From Pseudomonadaceae bacterium SI-3 (GTDB lineage Bacteria; Pseudomonadota; Gammaproteobacteria; Pseudomonadales; Pseudomonadaceae), in contig CP026511.1 of NCBI GenBank assembly GCA_004010935.1, positions 248,001 through 312,000 of the forward strand: a stretch of DNA of 64,000 nt. Direction: 5' to 3'. Positions within the stretch are counted from its first letter, which is position 1; each line of letters opens with the position of its first letter. Positions 1 through 9,321 of this stretch are shown here, piece by piece. The translations under genes were made by a program, and so were the position numbers. The notes under the pieces were generated by a model. It did not search any database. It worked only from the letters and a program-made list of their open reading frames with translations, and was not told where the DNA came from.

Positions 1-981
1 GTCGGACTGCTCGCGCATGGCGTTCAGCACCTCGTCAGGGAAGCGCTTGAGTTGCGTACCTTGTTGCTTGAGCTGCTCGAGCGCCATGGCGTTGTTATAA
101 ACGTAATCGTCGATCATGTCGCGGCTGGCGGCACCGGCGGCCTCGGTGAGGATGGCGCGCAAGTCGTCCGGCAGGGTGTCGAGCGCCTTCTGGTTGATCA
201 ACAGCTCCAGCACAGCCTGGGGTTCCTGCCAGCCGGGGTAGTAGTAGTACTTGGCGGCCTTGTGCAGACCAAAGGCGAGGTCGTTGTACGGGCTGACCCA
301 GTCGGTGGCATCGATCGCGCCGGTTTGTAGCGCGGTGAACACTTCGCCGCCAGGCATGTTGACGGTGGTCGCGCCGAGACGGGTCAGCACTTCGCCGCCC
401 AGGCCTGGGGTGCGGATCTTCAGGCCCTGCAGGTCCTGCAGCGAGTTGATTTCCTTGTTGAACCAACCGCCCATCTGCATGCCGGTGTTACCCACGACCA
501 TCGGCTTGACGCCGTAGGGTGCGTAGGCTTCGTCCCAGAACGCCTGGCCGCCGCCGCGGGTCAGCCAGGCGTTCATTTCGCTGGTCGACAGGCCGAACGG
601 CACCGAGGTGAAGAACTGCGCAGTGGGCACCTTGCCCTTCCAGTAGTAGGCCGCGCCATGGCCTAGCTCGGCGGTACCGCGCGAGACGGCATCAAACACT
701 TCGAGGGCGGGAACCAGCTCACCTGCGGCATAAACCTTGATGGTCAGGCGACCATCGCTCATGGCCTCGACCCTATCGGCCAGACGCTGGGCGGCAGTGC
801 CCAGGCCCGGGTAGTTCTTCGGCCAGGCGGTGACCATTTTCCAGTTGTAGGTCTCGGGTGCTTCGCTGGCGGCGGCCTTCGGCTCGGCGGAGGGTTCGAC
901 TTTCTTTTCGTCGTTGCAGCCTGCGAGGCTGAGGGAGGCAAGCAGGGCAGCGGCGGCACCAAACAAGTGACGGCGTTTCAT
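1..981 (-). CDS. TRAP transporter substrate-binding lipoprotein, DctP family (3' end outside window)
   Basis: The extracytoplasmic solute receptor of a tripartite ATP-independent periplasmic transporter, which usually imports organic or keto acids. The 327 residues present start at an ATG with AAAGGAAA upstream and run off the window edge without a stop; the family is usually about 360 residues. The N-terminus has a lysine/arginine start, a hydrophobic stretch and the lipobox LSLAGC (Cys22), so the protein is probably anchored to a membrane as a lipoprotein. The motif KIRTPG carries Arg190, the position that in DctP proteins normally binds the substrate carboxylate. It lies 56 bp downstream of uvrD on the same strand. 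The membrane subunits DctQ and DctM would be expected just beyond the left edge. The substrate cannot be told from the sequence. Confidence 0.9.
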   Translation of the reverse strand, partial: MKRRHLFGAAAALLASLSLAGCNDEKKVEPSAEPKAAASEAPETYNWKMVTAWPKNYPGLGTAAQRLADRVEAMSDGRLTIKVYAAGELVPALEVFDAVSRGTAELGHGAAYYWKGKVPTAQFFTSVPFGLSTSEMNAWLTRGGGQAFWDEAYAPYGVKPMVVGNTGMQMGGWFNKEINSLQDLQGLKIRTPGLGGEVLTRLGATTVNMPGGEVFTALQTGAIDATDWVSPYNDLAFGLHKAAKYYYYPGWQEPQAVLELLINQKALDTLPDDLRAILTEAAGAASRDMIDDYVYNNAMALEQLKQQGTQLKRFPDEVLNAMREQSD

Positions 982-1037
982 GAATGGCTATTTCCTTTGG
1001 CGAATTTTATTAGTATCGGTATAGGTTGACGTAAACG

Positions 1038-3227
1038 TCATAGCGGTTCCAGTTTGGCATAACTGAGCATCAACCACTTGCTTCCTTCACTTTCGAAATT
1101 CACCTGCACCCGCGCCTGGGCGCCGGAGCCTTCGAAGTTGAGGATGGTGCCTTCGCCAAACAGCGAATGGCGGACGCGCTGACCGAGGTTGAACGGGGTA
1201 TCCGGCACATTGGCGCCGTCGAACAGCGAGCCGCCACCCATGCCACGTGTGTTGAAGCTGCGGCTGACGGTATTGCTCAGACGGACTTCGCTGATCAACG
1301 CCGGCGGCAATTCGCGGATGAAGCGCGAGATTTTATTGTAGGTCTCGCTCCCGTAGAGCCGACGGGTTTCTGCGTAGGTGACGATCAGCTGCTGCATGGC
1401 GCGGGTGATGCCGACGTAGGCCAGGCGGCGCTCCTCTTCCAAGCGGCCCGGTTCTTCCAGGCTCATCTTGTGCGGGAACAGGCCTTCTTCCATGCCGACC
1501 AGGAACACCAACGGAAACTCCAGGCCCTTGGCGCTGTGCAGGGTCATCAGCTGCACGCTGTCTTCGTGGTCGCCGGCCTGCTGTTCACCGGCTTCCAGCG
1601 AGGCGTGATCAAGGAAGGCGGCGAGCGGTGTCTGCTCGTCTTCCTGGTCTTCGCTGTAGTTGTCGAAGGCGCGCGCGGCGGAGACCAGTTCCTCTAGGTT
1701 TTCCACCCGTGCCTGGGCTTTCTCACCTTTCTCGTCACGGTGGTACGCCAGCAGGCCGGACTGTTCGATGACCAGCTGCGCCATGCTGTGCAGCTGCATG
1801 CCCTCGACCTTCAGCGCGAGGGTGTCGATCAGCTCGACGAAGCCGTTCAGCGCGCTCGCCGCGCGGCCCGACACCACCTTGGTGCCGACCGCCTGATGCA
1901 GCGCGGCCCACATCGAGCTTTCCTGCTGCCGGGCCAGCTGGCGAAGGCATTCGACAGTCTTCTCGCCGATGCCACGGGCCGGCACGTTGATTACCCGCTC
2001 CAGCGCCGCATCGTTGTCCCGTGCCTGAATCAGGCGCAGGTAGGCCATGGCGTTCTTGATCTCGGCGCGCTCGAAGAAGCGCTGGCCGCCATAGATGCGG
2101 TAGGGGATGCGTTCACGCAGCAAGGCTTCTTCGAGTACCCGCGACTGGGCGTTGGAGCGATAGAGGATGGCGATCTCGCTGCGGCTCATGCCGTCGCGGA
2201 TCGCTTTCTCGATGCTCTCGACCACGTAGCGCGCTTCGTCGTGCTCGTTGAACGCGGCATACAGGCTGATCGGCTCGCCTTCGCAGCCTTCGGTCCACAG
2301 TTCCTTGCCCAGACGGCCCTGGTTGTTGGCGATCAGCGCGTTGGCGGCCTTGAGGATGCAGGCGGTGGAGCGGTAGTTCTGTTCCAGGCGGATGGTTACG
2401 GCGTCCTGGAAGTCTTCGCTGAACTGGTGCAGGTTTTCGACCCGTGCGCCGCGCCAGCCGTAGATCGACTGGTCATCGTCGCCGACCACCATCAGGCTGT
2501 CGCCGCCCTTTGCCAGCAAACGCAACCAGGCGTACTGAACGGCGTTGGTGTCCTGGAACTCGTCCACCAGAATGTGGCGGAAGCGGCGCTGGTAATGATC
2601 GAGCAGGCCCGGGTTGTCGCGCCACAGGTCCAGCGCGCGCAACAGCAGCTCGGAAAAATCGATGACGCCGGCGCGGGCGCAGGCTTCTTCGTAGGCCTGG
2701 TAGATGCTCAGCATCGTCGCCAGAAACAGGTCACCGCTGGGCTGGATGTGCTTGGGCCGCAGACCTTCGTCCTTCTGCCCGTTGATCCACCACTGGGCCT
2801 GGCGAGCCGGCCAGCGCTGCTCGTCGAGACCGAGCTCGCGGATCACACGCTTGACCAGGCGTTGCTGGTCGTCCGAGTCGAGGATCTGGAAGTTCTGCGC
2901 CAGCTTCGCTTCCTGCCAGTGAGCACGCAGCAAGCGGTGCGCAAGGCCGTGGAAGGTGCCGACCCACATGCCCTGCGGGTTGACCTTCATCAGCTGCTCG
3001 ATGCGCTGGCGCATCTCGGCCGCAGCCTTGTTGGTAAAGGTAACTGAAAGGATCGAGTGCAAAGATGCGCGCTCGACCTGGTGCAGCCAGGCGATGCGGT
3101 GCACCAATACGCGGGTCTTGCCCGAGCCGGCACCAGCGAGGACTAATTGACGACCCAGCGGCGCGGCCACGGCCTGGCGCTGGGCATCGTTGAGGGAGTT
3201 CAGGAGGAGAGAGAGATCGTCATGCAT
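1038..3227 (-). CDS. uvrD: DNA helicase II UvrD
   Basis: A superfamily 1A 3'-5' helicase that unwinds DNA in nucleotide excision repair and mismatch repair and removes RecA from DNA. The Walker A motif GAGSGKTR lies near residue 35. The DEFQDT motif (Walker B), the GDDDQSIYGWRGA motif, QNYRS, and the C-terminal LMTLHSAKGLEF and GITRA motifs follow in the usual order. The C-terminal tail ends in a short beta-rich region typical of UvrD (FGEGTILNFEG, then KWLMLSYAKLEPL). From MHDDLS the protein is 729 residues, the normal length. An ATG three codons further upstream is possible, but MHDDLS fits the family better. It is divergent from the GGDEF-EAL gene, with 287 bp between them. No convincing LexA box was found there. 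Confidence 0.97.
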   Translation of the reverse strand: MHDDLSLLLNSLNDAQRQAVAAPLGRQLVLAGAGSGKTRVLVHRIAWLHQVERASLHSILSVTFTNKAAAEMRQRIEQLMKVNPQGMWVGTFHGLAHRLLRAHWQEAKLAQNFQILDSDDQQRLVKRVIRELGLDEQRWPARQAQWWINGQKDEGLRPKHIQPSGDLFLATMLSIYQAYEEACARAGVIDFSELLLRALDLWRDNPGLLDHYQRRFRHILVDEFQDTNAVQYAWLRLLAKGGDSLMVVGDDDQSIYGWRGARVENLHQFSEDFQDAVTIRLEQNYRSTACILKAANALIANNQGRLGKELWTEGCEGEPISLYAAFNEHDEARYVVESIEKAIRDGMSRSEIAILYRSNAQSRVLEEALLRERIPYRIYGGQRFFERAEIKNAMAYLRLIQARDNDAALERVINVPARGIGEKTVECLRQLARQQESSMWAALHQAVGTKVVSGRAASALNGFVELIDTLALKVEGMQLHSMAQLVIEQSGLLAYHRDEKGEKAQARVENLEELVSAARAFDNYSEDQEDEQTPLAAFLDHASLEAGEQQAGDHEDSVQLMTLHSAKGLEFPLVFLVGMEEGLFPHKMSLEEPGRLEEERRLAYVGITRAMQQLIVTYAETRRLYGSETYNKISRFIRELPPALISEVRLSNTVSRSFNTRGMGGGSLFDGANVPDTPFNLGQRVRHSLFGEGTILNFEGSGAQARVQVNFESEGSKWLMLSYAKLEPL

Positions 3228-3514
3228 GGGCGCCATTCTAGCCGGAAATCCGGCCGACCCGCTCGTGCAACGGACGGGCGCCAGTCAAGCCATGGGCAGA
3301 CAAAGGGCTTAGCTGGGAGAGGACAGAAACCGCGCCGGGAGCCGGGGCGGGTTGTGGTCATCGACCTGTTGAAAATCCATCTGATCGATACCAGCGTATC
3401 GTCATCCACGGTCTTTGGTCGGAGAGACGATGACCAGACGCTAGCGTCGTGCCATTATCGAGGCGTGCTAAATGCACGCCTACCGCTCCAGACATCCATT
3501 ACAAGAACAACCCG

Positions 3515-6355
3515 ATGACCGATTCCGCACAAGCCAATCCGTCGGCGTCAATGGCCATGGAGGACCACGCCGCTTTCAACCTTGCAGAGATGGATCAGCG
3601 GGCCGAGCGCACGCGGCTGCTCTATGAGGGCTCGCGGCTCGCACTGCTGCTGATGATCATCACCAGCCTGGTATTCCCCGCCGTACTCTGGGCGGAAGGA
3701 CCGAAGCTGCAATTGGCGATTTGGTCAGGTGTGACCTTTGCACTCGCCGTCCTGAGGCTGCAGCAGACGCGCAGCTTCGCCAAGGCCAGCGCCGAGGAGC
3801 AGCAGCATCCCCGCTGGTATCGATCCTTCCTGATGGCCAGTGTCGCCAGCGCGGTGACCCTGGACTACGCGATCATCGAGCTGGCCCTAGACGGGCCGTT
3901 CCTGCAACAAACGGTACTGCTCGGTTCGCTTGCCTCGGTGTTTTTTGCAGGCTGCGTGGCCTGCGGCGTATCGCTCCGCGCGTTCGCCGCCTTTGCCATT
4001 CCCGGGCTGCTTCCCGCTGCGGCGGTGCTGTTAGGCAGCGGCGAGCCCCATCTGCAGGGTTGGGGGGTGCTGGCGGCAATCGTGCTGCTGACGCTGAGCA
4101 TGATTGCCTGGCAAATGAACCGACTGGTGACGGCCAGCCTGGCGCAACGTCTGCACAACCAGTTGCTGATTCGGCGATTGCAACGGATGCGCGGTGAAGC
4201 CACCGAGCTGAATGGCGAGCTTGCCCGGGAGGTCGAGCAGCGGCGCCATGCCGAGGGCCGGATGCAAGAGGCCTTCGACGGGCTCGAACGGCGAGTGATT
4301 GAGCGCACCGCCGCGCTGCGTGAAAGCGAGGCTCGCTTGAGCCTGGCGCTGGAAGCCAGTGAGCTGGGCATGTGGGACTGGGACATGGCCAACGGTGAGG
4401 TCCATCACTCAAGGATGGACGTGGTTTTTGGTGTCGGCCTGAGTGATCGACTGCTGCTGGCCGAGCAGCAGCGTCCCGAAGTGCATCCCGAAGACGGCCC
4501 GCGTGTACGCCAGGACATGATCGACCACCTGAAGGGCAAGACCGAAAGCTATGCCGTGCAATACCGGGCCATGCTCAACGACGGCAGTTCGATTTGGATC
4601 GAAGACCGCGGGCGTGTCACCGAGCGCGATGCTAACGGCCGGGCCTTACGCATGATCGGCACCCGGCGAGACATCAGCGAGAGCCATCGTCAGGCCGAAC
4701 AATTGCGGTTAGCGGCCACGGTGTTCGAAGCGGCAGGTGAGGGCATGGCGATCATGGATCCTGAATTCCACCTGCTGGCAGTCAACCAGGCCTGCTGCAC
4801 ATTGTCCGGTTTCAGCCGAGAAGAACTGATCGGAAGAAGTGTCGCCCTGCTGGCGAGTTCCGAGGACAGCCGCCAGCAATATTCGGCTATTCGCGAAAGC
4901 CTGGCGCAGCACGGTATCTGGCAAGGCGAGCTGATCGAGACCCGCAAGAATGGCGAGGTCTACCCGCAATGGGCACAGATGCGAGTGGTGCACGACCGAC
5001 ACGGCAACATCACCAATGTGGTCGCGTTCGTTTCCGATCTCAGCGTCAGGCGTCAGGTCGAGGAACGTCTGCGTTACCTGACCCACTTCGACGAACTCAC
5101 CGGGTTGGCCAATCGCAGCTTGCTCAAGGAGCGTCTGCACAGCGCCTGCGAGCGTAGCCGTTGCAGCAATCGCGGGCTGGCGGTTTTGTATATCGATCTG
5201 GACCGTTTCAAGACGCTTAATGAAAGCCTTGGGCACGAGGCGGCTGATCAGCTGTTGCGTGAAGTTTCCCGCCGTCTGTCCCACACGCTGTCGGACGCCG
5301 ACACCATTGCCCGTTTATCCGGTGACGAGTTCGTGGTGGTGCTCGAAGGTTACGGCAGCCTTGCCAGCCTGGCGCACAGCGGCAGCCGCTTGCTGTCGCG
5401 CATCAGCAAACCCATTCGGCTCGACGATCAGGAACTGGTCATCACCGCGTCCATCGGCGTCAGCCTGATGCCAGACAACTCGCGCGAGGCGACCTCGCTG
5501 CTGTTGCAGGCGAACATGGCCATGCAACATGCCAAACATCTTGGCGGCAACACCCTGCAGTTCTTCACCGAGCGCTTGCAGGTGTCGAGCCTGGAAAATC
5601 TCAAGCTGGAGAACCAACTCCGTCGCGCACTCGAGGAAGGCCAGCTGGAAGTCTTCTATCAACCGCGACTGAACGTGGCGGAAGACAGCCTGGATGCGGC
5701 CGAAGCACTGGTGCGCTGGCGGCATCCGCAGAAAGGCCTTATTGCGCCAGGCTTTTTCATTCCCCTAGCCGAGGAAACCGGGCTGATCATCCCGCTGGGT
5801 GAGTTTGTTCTGCGCGAAGCCTGCCGGCAGGCGCGTCAATGGCAACTCGATGGACTGGCCGCCATTCGGGTGTCGGTGAACCTGTCCGTCAAACAGTTGC
5901 GCCAGGGCAATTTCGTCAGCCTGGTGCGACAGGTACTGGAAGAGACTGGGTTGCCCGCCGACCGGCTCGAGCTGGAACTGACCGAAAGTCAGCTGCTCGA
6001 TGACATCGACAACGCGATCAACATCAGCCGCCAGTTACGCGCGCTGGGTGTGAAGCTGGCAATCGATGACTTCGGCACCGGCTATTCCTCGCTCAGCTAC
6101 CTCAAGCGCTTCCCGGTGGACTACGTGAAGATCGATCGCTCGTTCATTTCCGAACTGGATCAGGTCGGAGAAGATTCAGCCATCGTCCGGGCCATCATCG
6201 CCATGGTCCATAGCCTGGAGCTGAAGGTCGTCGCCGAGGGCGTCGAAACCCAGGCACAGGCGGACTTCCTCAAAGCTCACGGCTGCGACGAAATGCAGGG
6301 TTACCTGATCAGCCGCCCGGTGCCGGCTGACGAGTTCGTGAAGCTATTGGTCTGA
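3515..6355 (+). CDS. membrane PAS-GGDEF-EAL cyclic-di-GMP signalling protein
   Basis: A bifunctional-type cyclic-di-GMP turnover protein at the inner membrane. About six hydrophobic segments fill residues 35-210. A coiled-coil-like stretch follows (about 215-275), then two PAS domains (about 280-400 and 410-525), a GGDEF domain and an EAL domain. The cyclase signature reads SGDEF near residue 601; a serine at the first position is compatible with activity in other proteins. The EAL domain keeps EAL (near residue 728), LTES and [10 protein letters not shown], so phosphodiesterase activity is likely intact. Whether it makes or degrades the messenger cannot be decided here. MTDSAQ was chosen as the start; the open frame extends 22 codons further upstream without a family-like sequence. 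It ends against a REP-type repeat and is convergent with trhP. Confidence 0.93.
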   Translation: MTDSAQANPSASMAMEDHAAFNLAEMDQRAERTRLLYEGSRLALLLMIITSLVFPAVLWAEGPKLQLAIWSGVTFALAVLRLQQTRSFAKASAEEQQHPRWYRSFLMASVASAVTLDYAIIELALDGPFLQQTVLLGSLASVFFAGCVACGVSLRAFAAFAIPGLLPAAAVLLGSGEPHLQGWGVLAAIVLLTLSMIAWQMNRLVTASLAQRLHNQLLIRRLQRMRGEATELNGELAREVEQRRHAEGRMQEAFDGLERRVIERTAALRESEARLSLALEASELGMWDWDMANGEVHHSRMDVVFGVGLSDRLLLAEQQRPEVHPEDGPRVRQDMIDHLKGKTESYAVQYRAMLNDGSSIWIEDRGRVTERDANGRALRMIGTRRDISESHRQAEQLRLAATVFEAAGEGMAIMDPEFHLLAVNQACCTLSGFSREELIGRSVALLASSEDSRQQYSAIRESLAQHGIWQGELIETRKNGEVYPQWAQMRVVHDRHGNITNVVAFVSDLSVRRQVEERLRYLTHFDELTGLANRSLLKERLHSACERSRCSNRGLAVLYIDLDRFKTLNESLGHEAADQLLREVSRRLSHTLSDADTIARLSGDEFVVVLEGYGSLASLAHSGSRLLSRISKPIRLDDQELVITASIGVSLMPDNSREATSLLLQANMAMQHAKHLGGNTLQFFTERLQVSSLENLKLENQLRRALEEGQLEVFYQPRLNVAEDSLDAAEALVRWRHPQKGLIAPGFFIPLAEETGLIIPLGEFVLREACRQARQWQLDGLAAIRVSVNLSVKQLRQGNFVSLVRQVLEETGLPADRLELELTESQLLDDIDNAINISRQLRALGVKLAIDDFGTGYSSLSYLKRFPVDYVKIDRSFISELDQVGEDSAIVRAIIAMVHSLELKVVAEGVETQAQADFLKAHGCDEMQGYLISRPVPADEFVKLLV

Positions 6356-6365
6356 GGACTGCTTC

Positions 6366-6435
6366 GTAGGGTGGGCTTCAGCCCACCAGCGGTTAGGGTG
6401 GCGTAGCCCAAGCGGTGGGCTGAAGCCCACCCTAC
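6366..6435. repeat. REP/REPIN-type inverted repeat pair
   Basis: Two inverted copies of a short palindromic unit, GTAGGGTGGGCTTCAGCCC and its reverse complement, bracket a spacer of about 25 bp. Each copy is itself a hairpin (GTGGGCT-TC-AGCCCAC), and the whole 70 bp can fold into one long cruciform. It fills the gap between two convergent genes. This is the arrangement of repetitive extragenic palindromes mobilised in trans by RAYT transposases. It may also act as a two-way transcription stop. No RAYT gene is in the window. Confidence 0.85.
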
Positions 6436-6448
6436 AAGGATCTAGCTG

Positions 6449-7819
6449 TTAGCCGCGGGTGGTGGTGCCTTCCAGTTCGCGCATCAGCAATGCATGCTGA
6501 AGGTCGACATGCTCCGGCACCGGCAGGTGGAGTACGTGACCGTCTCCGGGCGCCACATCGACACGCTCGCCGCGCTTGTTTTCCAGTGCCTCCAGGCGGA
6601 AATTCAGGTTGCCCTGCGGGGTCATCAACTCCAGGCGGTCGCCAACGGCGAAGCGGTTCTTGACGATCACTTCGGCCAGCCCGTTGCGCCGTTCGCCGGT
6701 CATCTCCCCGACGAACTGCTGGCGCTCCGACAGCGAAAAGCCTCGCTCATAATTCTGGTATTCGTCATGCACGTGGCGACGCAGGAAGCCTTCGGTGTAG
6801 CCGCGGTGCGCGAGCGATTCCAAGGTGTCCATCAGTGACTTGTCGAAAGGTCTGCCTGCGACCGCATCGTCGATTGCCTTGCGATAGACCTGGGCGGTGC
6901 GCGCCACGTAATAGTGGGATTTGGTCCGGCCTTCGATCTTCAGCGAATGCACGCCCATCTGCACCAGCCGCTCGACATGCTGGACGGCGCGCAAGTCCTT
7001 GGAATTCATGATGTAGGTGCCGTGCTCGTCCTCGAATGCTTCCATCATTTCGCCAGGACGGCTGCTGTCTTCGAGCAGGAAGACCTGATCGGTCGGCGCG
7101 CCGGCACCCAGAGTCGGCTGGATGGCGCCTGCTCCAAGCTGCTGCACGGGGATCGGCTGATACTGCTGGACGATATTGCCCAGCTCGTCTTCCTTGCCTT
7201 CGTGCGCCTTGTATTCCCAGCGGCAGGCGTTGGTGCAGGAACCCTGGTTGGGGTCGCGCTTGTTGATGTAGCCGGAGAGCAGGCAGCGCCCGGAATAGGC
7301 CATGCACAGCGCGCCGTGAACGAAGACCTCCAGCTCCATGCCCGGCACCTTTTCACGGATCTCGCCGATCTCTTCCAGCGACAGCTCGCGCGAGAGGATG
7401 GCGCGGGTGAGGCCCTGCTTGCGCCAGAACTCGACGCTGGCCCAGTTCACCGCGTTGGCCTGTACCGACAGGTGAATGGTCATCTCGGGGAAGTGCTGGC
7501 GAACCAGCATGATCAGACCGGGATCGGACATGATCAGCGCATCCGGCCCCATGGCGACCACCGGCTCGAGATCCTTGATGAAGGTGCGCAGCTTGGCGTT
7601 GTGCGGCGCGATGTTGACCACCACATAGAACTGCTTGCCCTGGGCATGCGCCTCGTCGATCCCCAGACGCAGGTTGGCGTGGTCGAATTCGTTGTTGCGC
7701 ACGCGCAGGCTGTAGCGCGGCTGTCCCGCATAGACCGCGTCGGCGCCGTAGGCAAAGGCGTAGCGCATGGATTTGAGGGTGCCCGCGGGGGACAGCAGTT
7801 CGGTGCGAGGGTGGGTCAT
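6449..7819 (-). CDS. trhP: peptidase U32-family protein TrhP (YegQ), tRNA uridine-34 hydroxylation
   Basis: A U32 'peptidase' family protein of 456 residues, closest to YegQ/TrhP, which takes part in prephenate-dependent 5-hydroxylation of uridine at tRNA position 34. The start MTHPRTELLSPAGT is typical of the family. The middle holds the conserved cysteine cluster (GALCMAYSGRC, then GSCTNACRWEY), thought to bind an iron-sulfur cluster. The family signature EGRTKSHYYVA lies near residue 300. The C-terminal part has the small beta-barrel seen in the long members. The gene stands alone between the REP repeat and a divergent DUF2243 gene. A true protease role is unlikely on current knowledge of the family. 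Confidence 0.9.
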   Translation of the reverse strand: MTHPRTELLSPAGTLKSMRYAFAYGADAVYAGQPRYSLRVRNNEFDHANLRLGIDEAHAQGKQFYVVVNIAPHNAKLRTFIKDLEPVVAMGPDALIMSDPGLIMLVRQHFPEMTIHLSVQANAVNWASVEFWRKQGLTRAILSRELSLEEIGEIREKVPGMELEVFVHGALCMAYSGRCLLSGYINKRDPNQGSCTNACRWEYKAHEGKEDELGNIVQQYQPIPVQQLGAGAIQPTLGAGAPTDQVFLLEDSSRPGEMMEAFEDEHGTYIMNSKDLRAVQHVERLVQMGVHSLKIEGRTKSHYYVARTAQVYRKAIDDAVAGRPFDKSLMDTLESLAHRGYTEGFLRRHVHDEYQNYERGFSLSERQQFVGEMTGERRNGLAEVIVKNRFAVGDRLELMTPQGNLNFRLEALENKRGERVDVAPGDGHVLHLPVPEHVDLQHALLMRELEGTTTRG

Positions 7820-8005
7820 GGTGCGGTGGCTCTGTATACCAGCAGAAAGTGTGCGGATTCTACTGAGTTGGCCGGCGCTTTTCGCCCCGTCAGATCAAGC
7901 CGATGGAGAACTCCTGAGGCTGACCCCAGTCACTCATAGACAGGGCTTGAGTCGAGCGTACCGAGTTCCGATGCAAGCCAACCCGTTATCAGCCGGAGGC
8001 CCATC

Positions 8006-8473
8006 GTGAGCAAACACCCCGTCGATGCCAGAGGTAGTCTGATCGCGGCGAGCTTTTTCGGGATTGGTTTGATGGCCGCCATCGACGAGATCGTCTTTCA
8101 CCAGATACTCGCCTGGCACCATTTCTTCGACCGATCCACACAAACCGTCGGGCTGATATCGGACGGTCTGTTGCATTCAGCCGAGCTGCTGATGCTGGCC
8201 GCCGGCTTTTACCTGTTCGTGCAGCTGAGCAGCCGCCGCGCGGTGTCGCGCTTGCACGCCTGGGCCGGTTTGTTTCTTGGCGCAGGTGGCTTTCAGCTGT
8301 TCGATGGGATCGTCGATCACAAGATTCTGCGGCTGCATCAGGTGCGCTACGTGGACAATCTTCTGCTCTACGACTTGGCGTGGAATGCCTTTGGCGCGCT
8401 GCTGCTGGCGATAGGCTTCATGATCTGGCGAACAGCTCGGTCATCCCTTGCGTCGTTGCAAGGGGGCCGGTAG
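8006..8473 (+). CDS. DUF2243 membrane protein
   Basis: A small inner-membrane protein of 155 residues with four predicted hydrophobic helices. It matches DUF2243: the helices carry a conserved histidine/aspartate pattern (IDEIVFHQILAWHH near residue 30, and DGIVDHKILRLHQVR near residue 95). These histidines suggest metal or heme handling, but the function is not known. The start is GTG or ATG close to GAGGCCC. The next gene, a CtaG-like protein, begins three bases after the stop, so the two are translationally coupled. DUF2243 and caa3-type CtaG proteins are found side by side in other bacteria. Confidence 0.85.
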   Translation: MSKHPVDARGSLIAASFFGIGLMAAIDEIVFHQILAWHHFFDRSTQTVGLISDGLLHSAELLMLAAGFYLFVQLSSRRAVSRLHAWAGLFLGAGGFQLFDGIVDHKILRLHQVRYVDNLLLYDLAWNAFGALLLAIGFMIWRTARSSLASLQGGR

Positions 8474-8476
8474 CCG

Positions 8477-9289
8477 GTGGCCCACGATACTCATCTGCTC
8501 ACCCTGGCTGGCACCTCGCTGCTGGTCTTGCTGACGCTGGCTCTCTGGTTTGCTTATGTTCTCGGTGTGCGCGCGCAACGGCGGCGTCGAAAGACTTGGC
8601 ATTGCTGGCGCACCGTCAGTTTCAGTCTGGGGTGCGGGCTTCTGGTGGCCGCGTTTTCGCCTTTTATGGTCGAGTGGGGCCATGCAGACCTGCGCGGGCA
8701 CATGGCGCAGCATCTTCTGCTCGGCATGTTCGCGCCCATTGCGATGATGCTCGGCGCGCCGGGCACGCTGCTGTTGCGCAATGTGCCGGTCGTGACCGCC
8801 CGACGGATTACCGAGTTTGCGGGCAGCGTGCCGGTGCGCTGCCTGAGCCATCCGGTGACCGCACTGATGTTGAATGTCGGCGCGCTGTATATCCTCTATC
8901 TCACGCCGCTGTACCAGCTGAGCTTCAGCGAACCCGTCCTCCATGTATGGTTGCACCTGCACTTCGTACTGGCAGGCTATCTTTTCAGCTGGTCGATTGC
9001 CGGACCGGACCCCGCGCCGCATCGTCCCGGCATGTGGTTGCGGCTGATCGTATTGTTCGTGGCGATTGCCGCTCATGCCGTGCTGGGCAAACTCATGTAT
9101 GCCTACGGCTTTCCGCGCGACGCCGGCCACGACCTGGCGGAAATCGAAGCGGCTGCACAATTGATGTATTACGGCGGCGATCTCGCCGAGCTGTTGCTGG
9201 CGGTGGTGTTTTTCGCCACCTGGTATCGGCGGCGCAAGCTGGCCGGGTCCGCCAGCGACGGCGGACGGCAAACCGCCGACCCTGGCTAG
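8477..9289 (+). CDS. cytochrome c oxidase assembly protein, caa3-type CtaG family
   Basis: A polytopic membrane protein of 270 residues with about seven hydrophobic segments, of the caa3_CtaG family linked to copper delivery to cytochrome oxidase. Several histidines sit in or next to membrane helices (WGHADLRGHMAQHLLLGM near residue 75, and VWLHLHFVLAGYLFSW near residue 155), consistent with copper binding. The start is GTG, three bases after the DUF2243 stop. No oxidase subunit gene lies nearby, so the partner oxidase must be encoded elsewhere. The function is inferred from the family only. Confidence 0.85.
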   Translation: MAHDTHLLTLAGTSLLVLLTLALWFAYVLGVRAQRRRRKTWHCWRTVSFSLGCGLLVAAFSPFMVEWGHADLRGHMAQHLLLGMFAPIAMMLGAPGTLLLRNVPVVTARRITEFAGSVPVRCLSHPVTALMLNVGALYILYLTPLYQLSFSEPVLHVWLHLHFVLAGYLFSWSIAGPDPAPHRPGMWLRLIVLFVAIAAHAVLGKLMYAYGFPRDAGHDLAEIEAAAQLMYYGGDLAELLLAVVFFATWYRRRKLAGSASDGGRQTADPG

Positions 9290-9305
9290 AGCCAAGGCCG
9301 GCGGT
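9272..9305. terminator. imperfect hairpin between convergent genes
   Basis: Two 16-base arms (9272-9287 and 9290-9305) pair at 14 of 16 positions. The hairpin covers the stop codon of the CtaG-like gene and faces the end of ask. There is no clear T-run on either side, so a terminator role is an inference from position. Confidence 0.45.
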
Positions 9306-9321
9306 CAGGTTCAGCCGTAGC

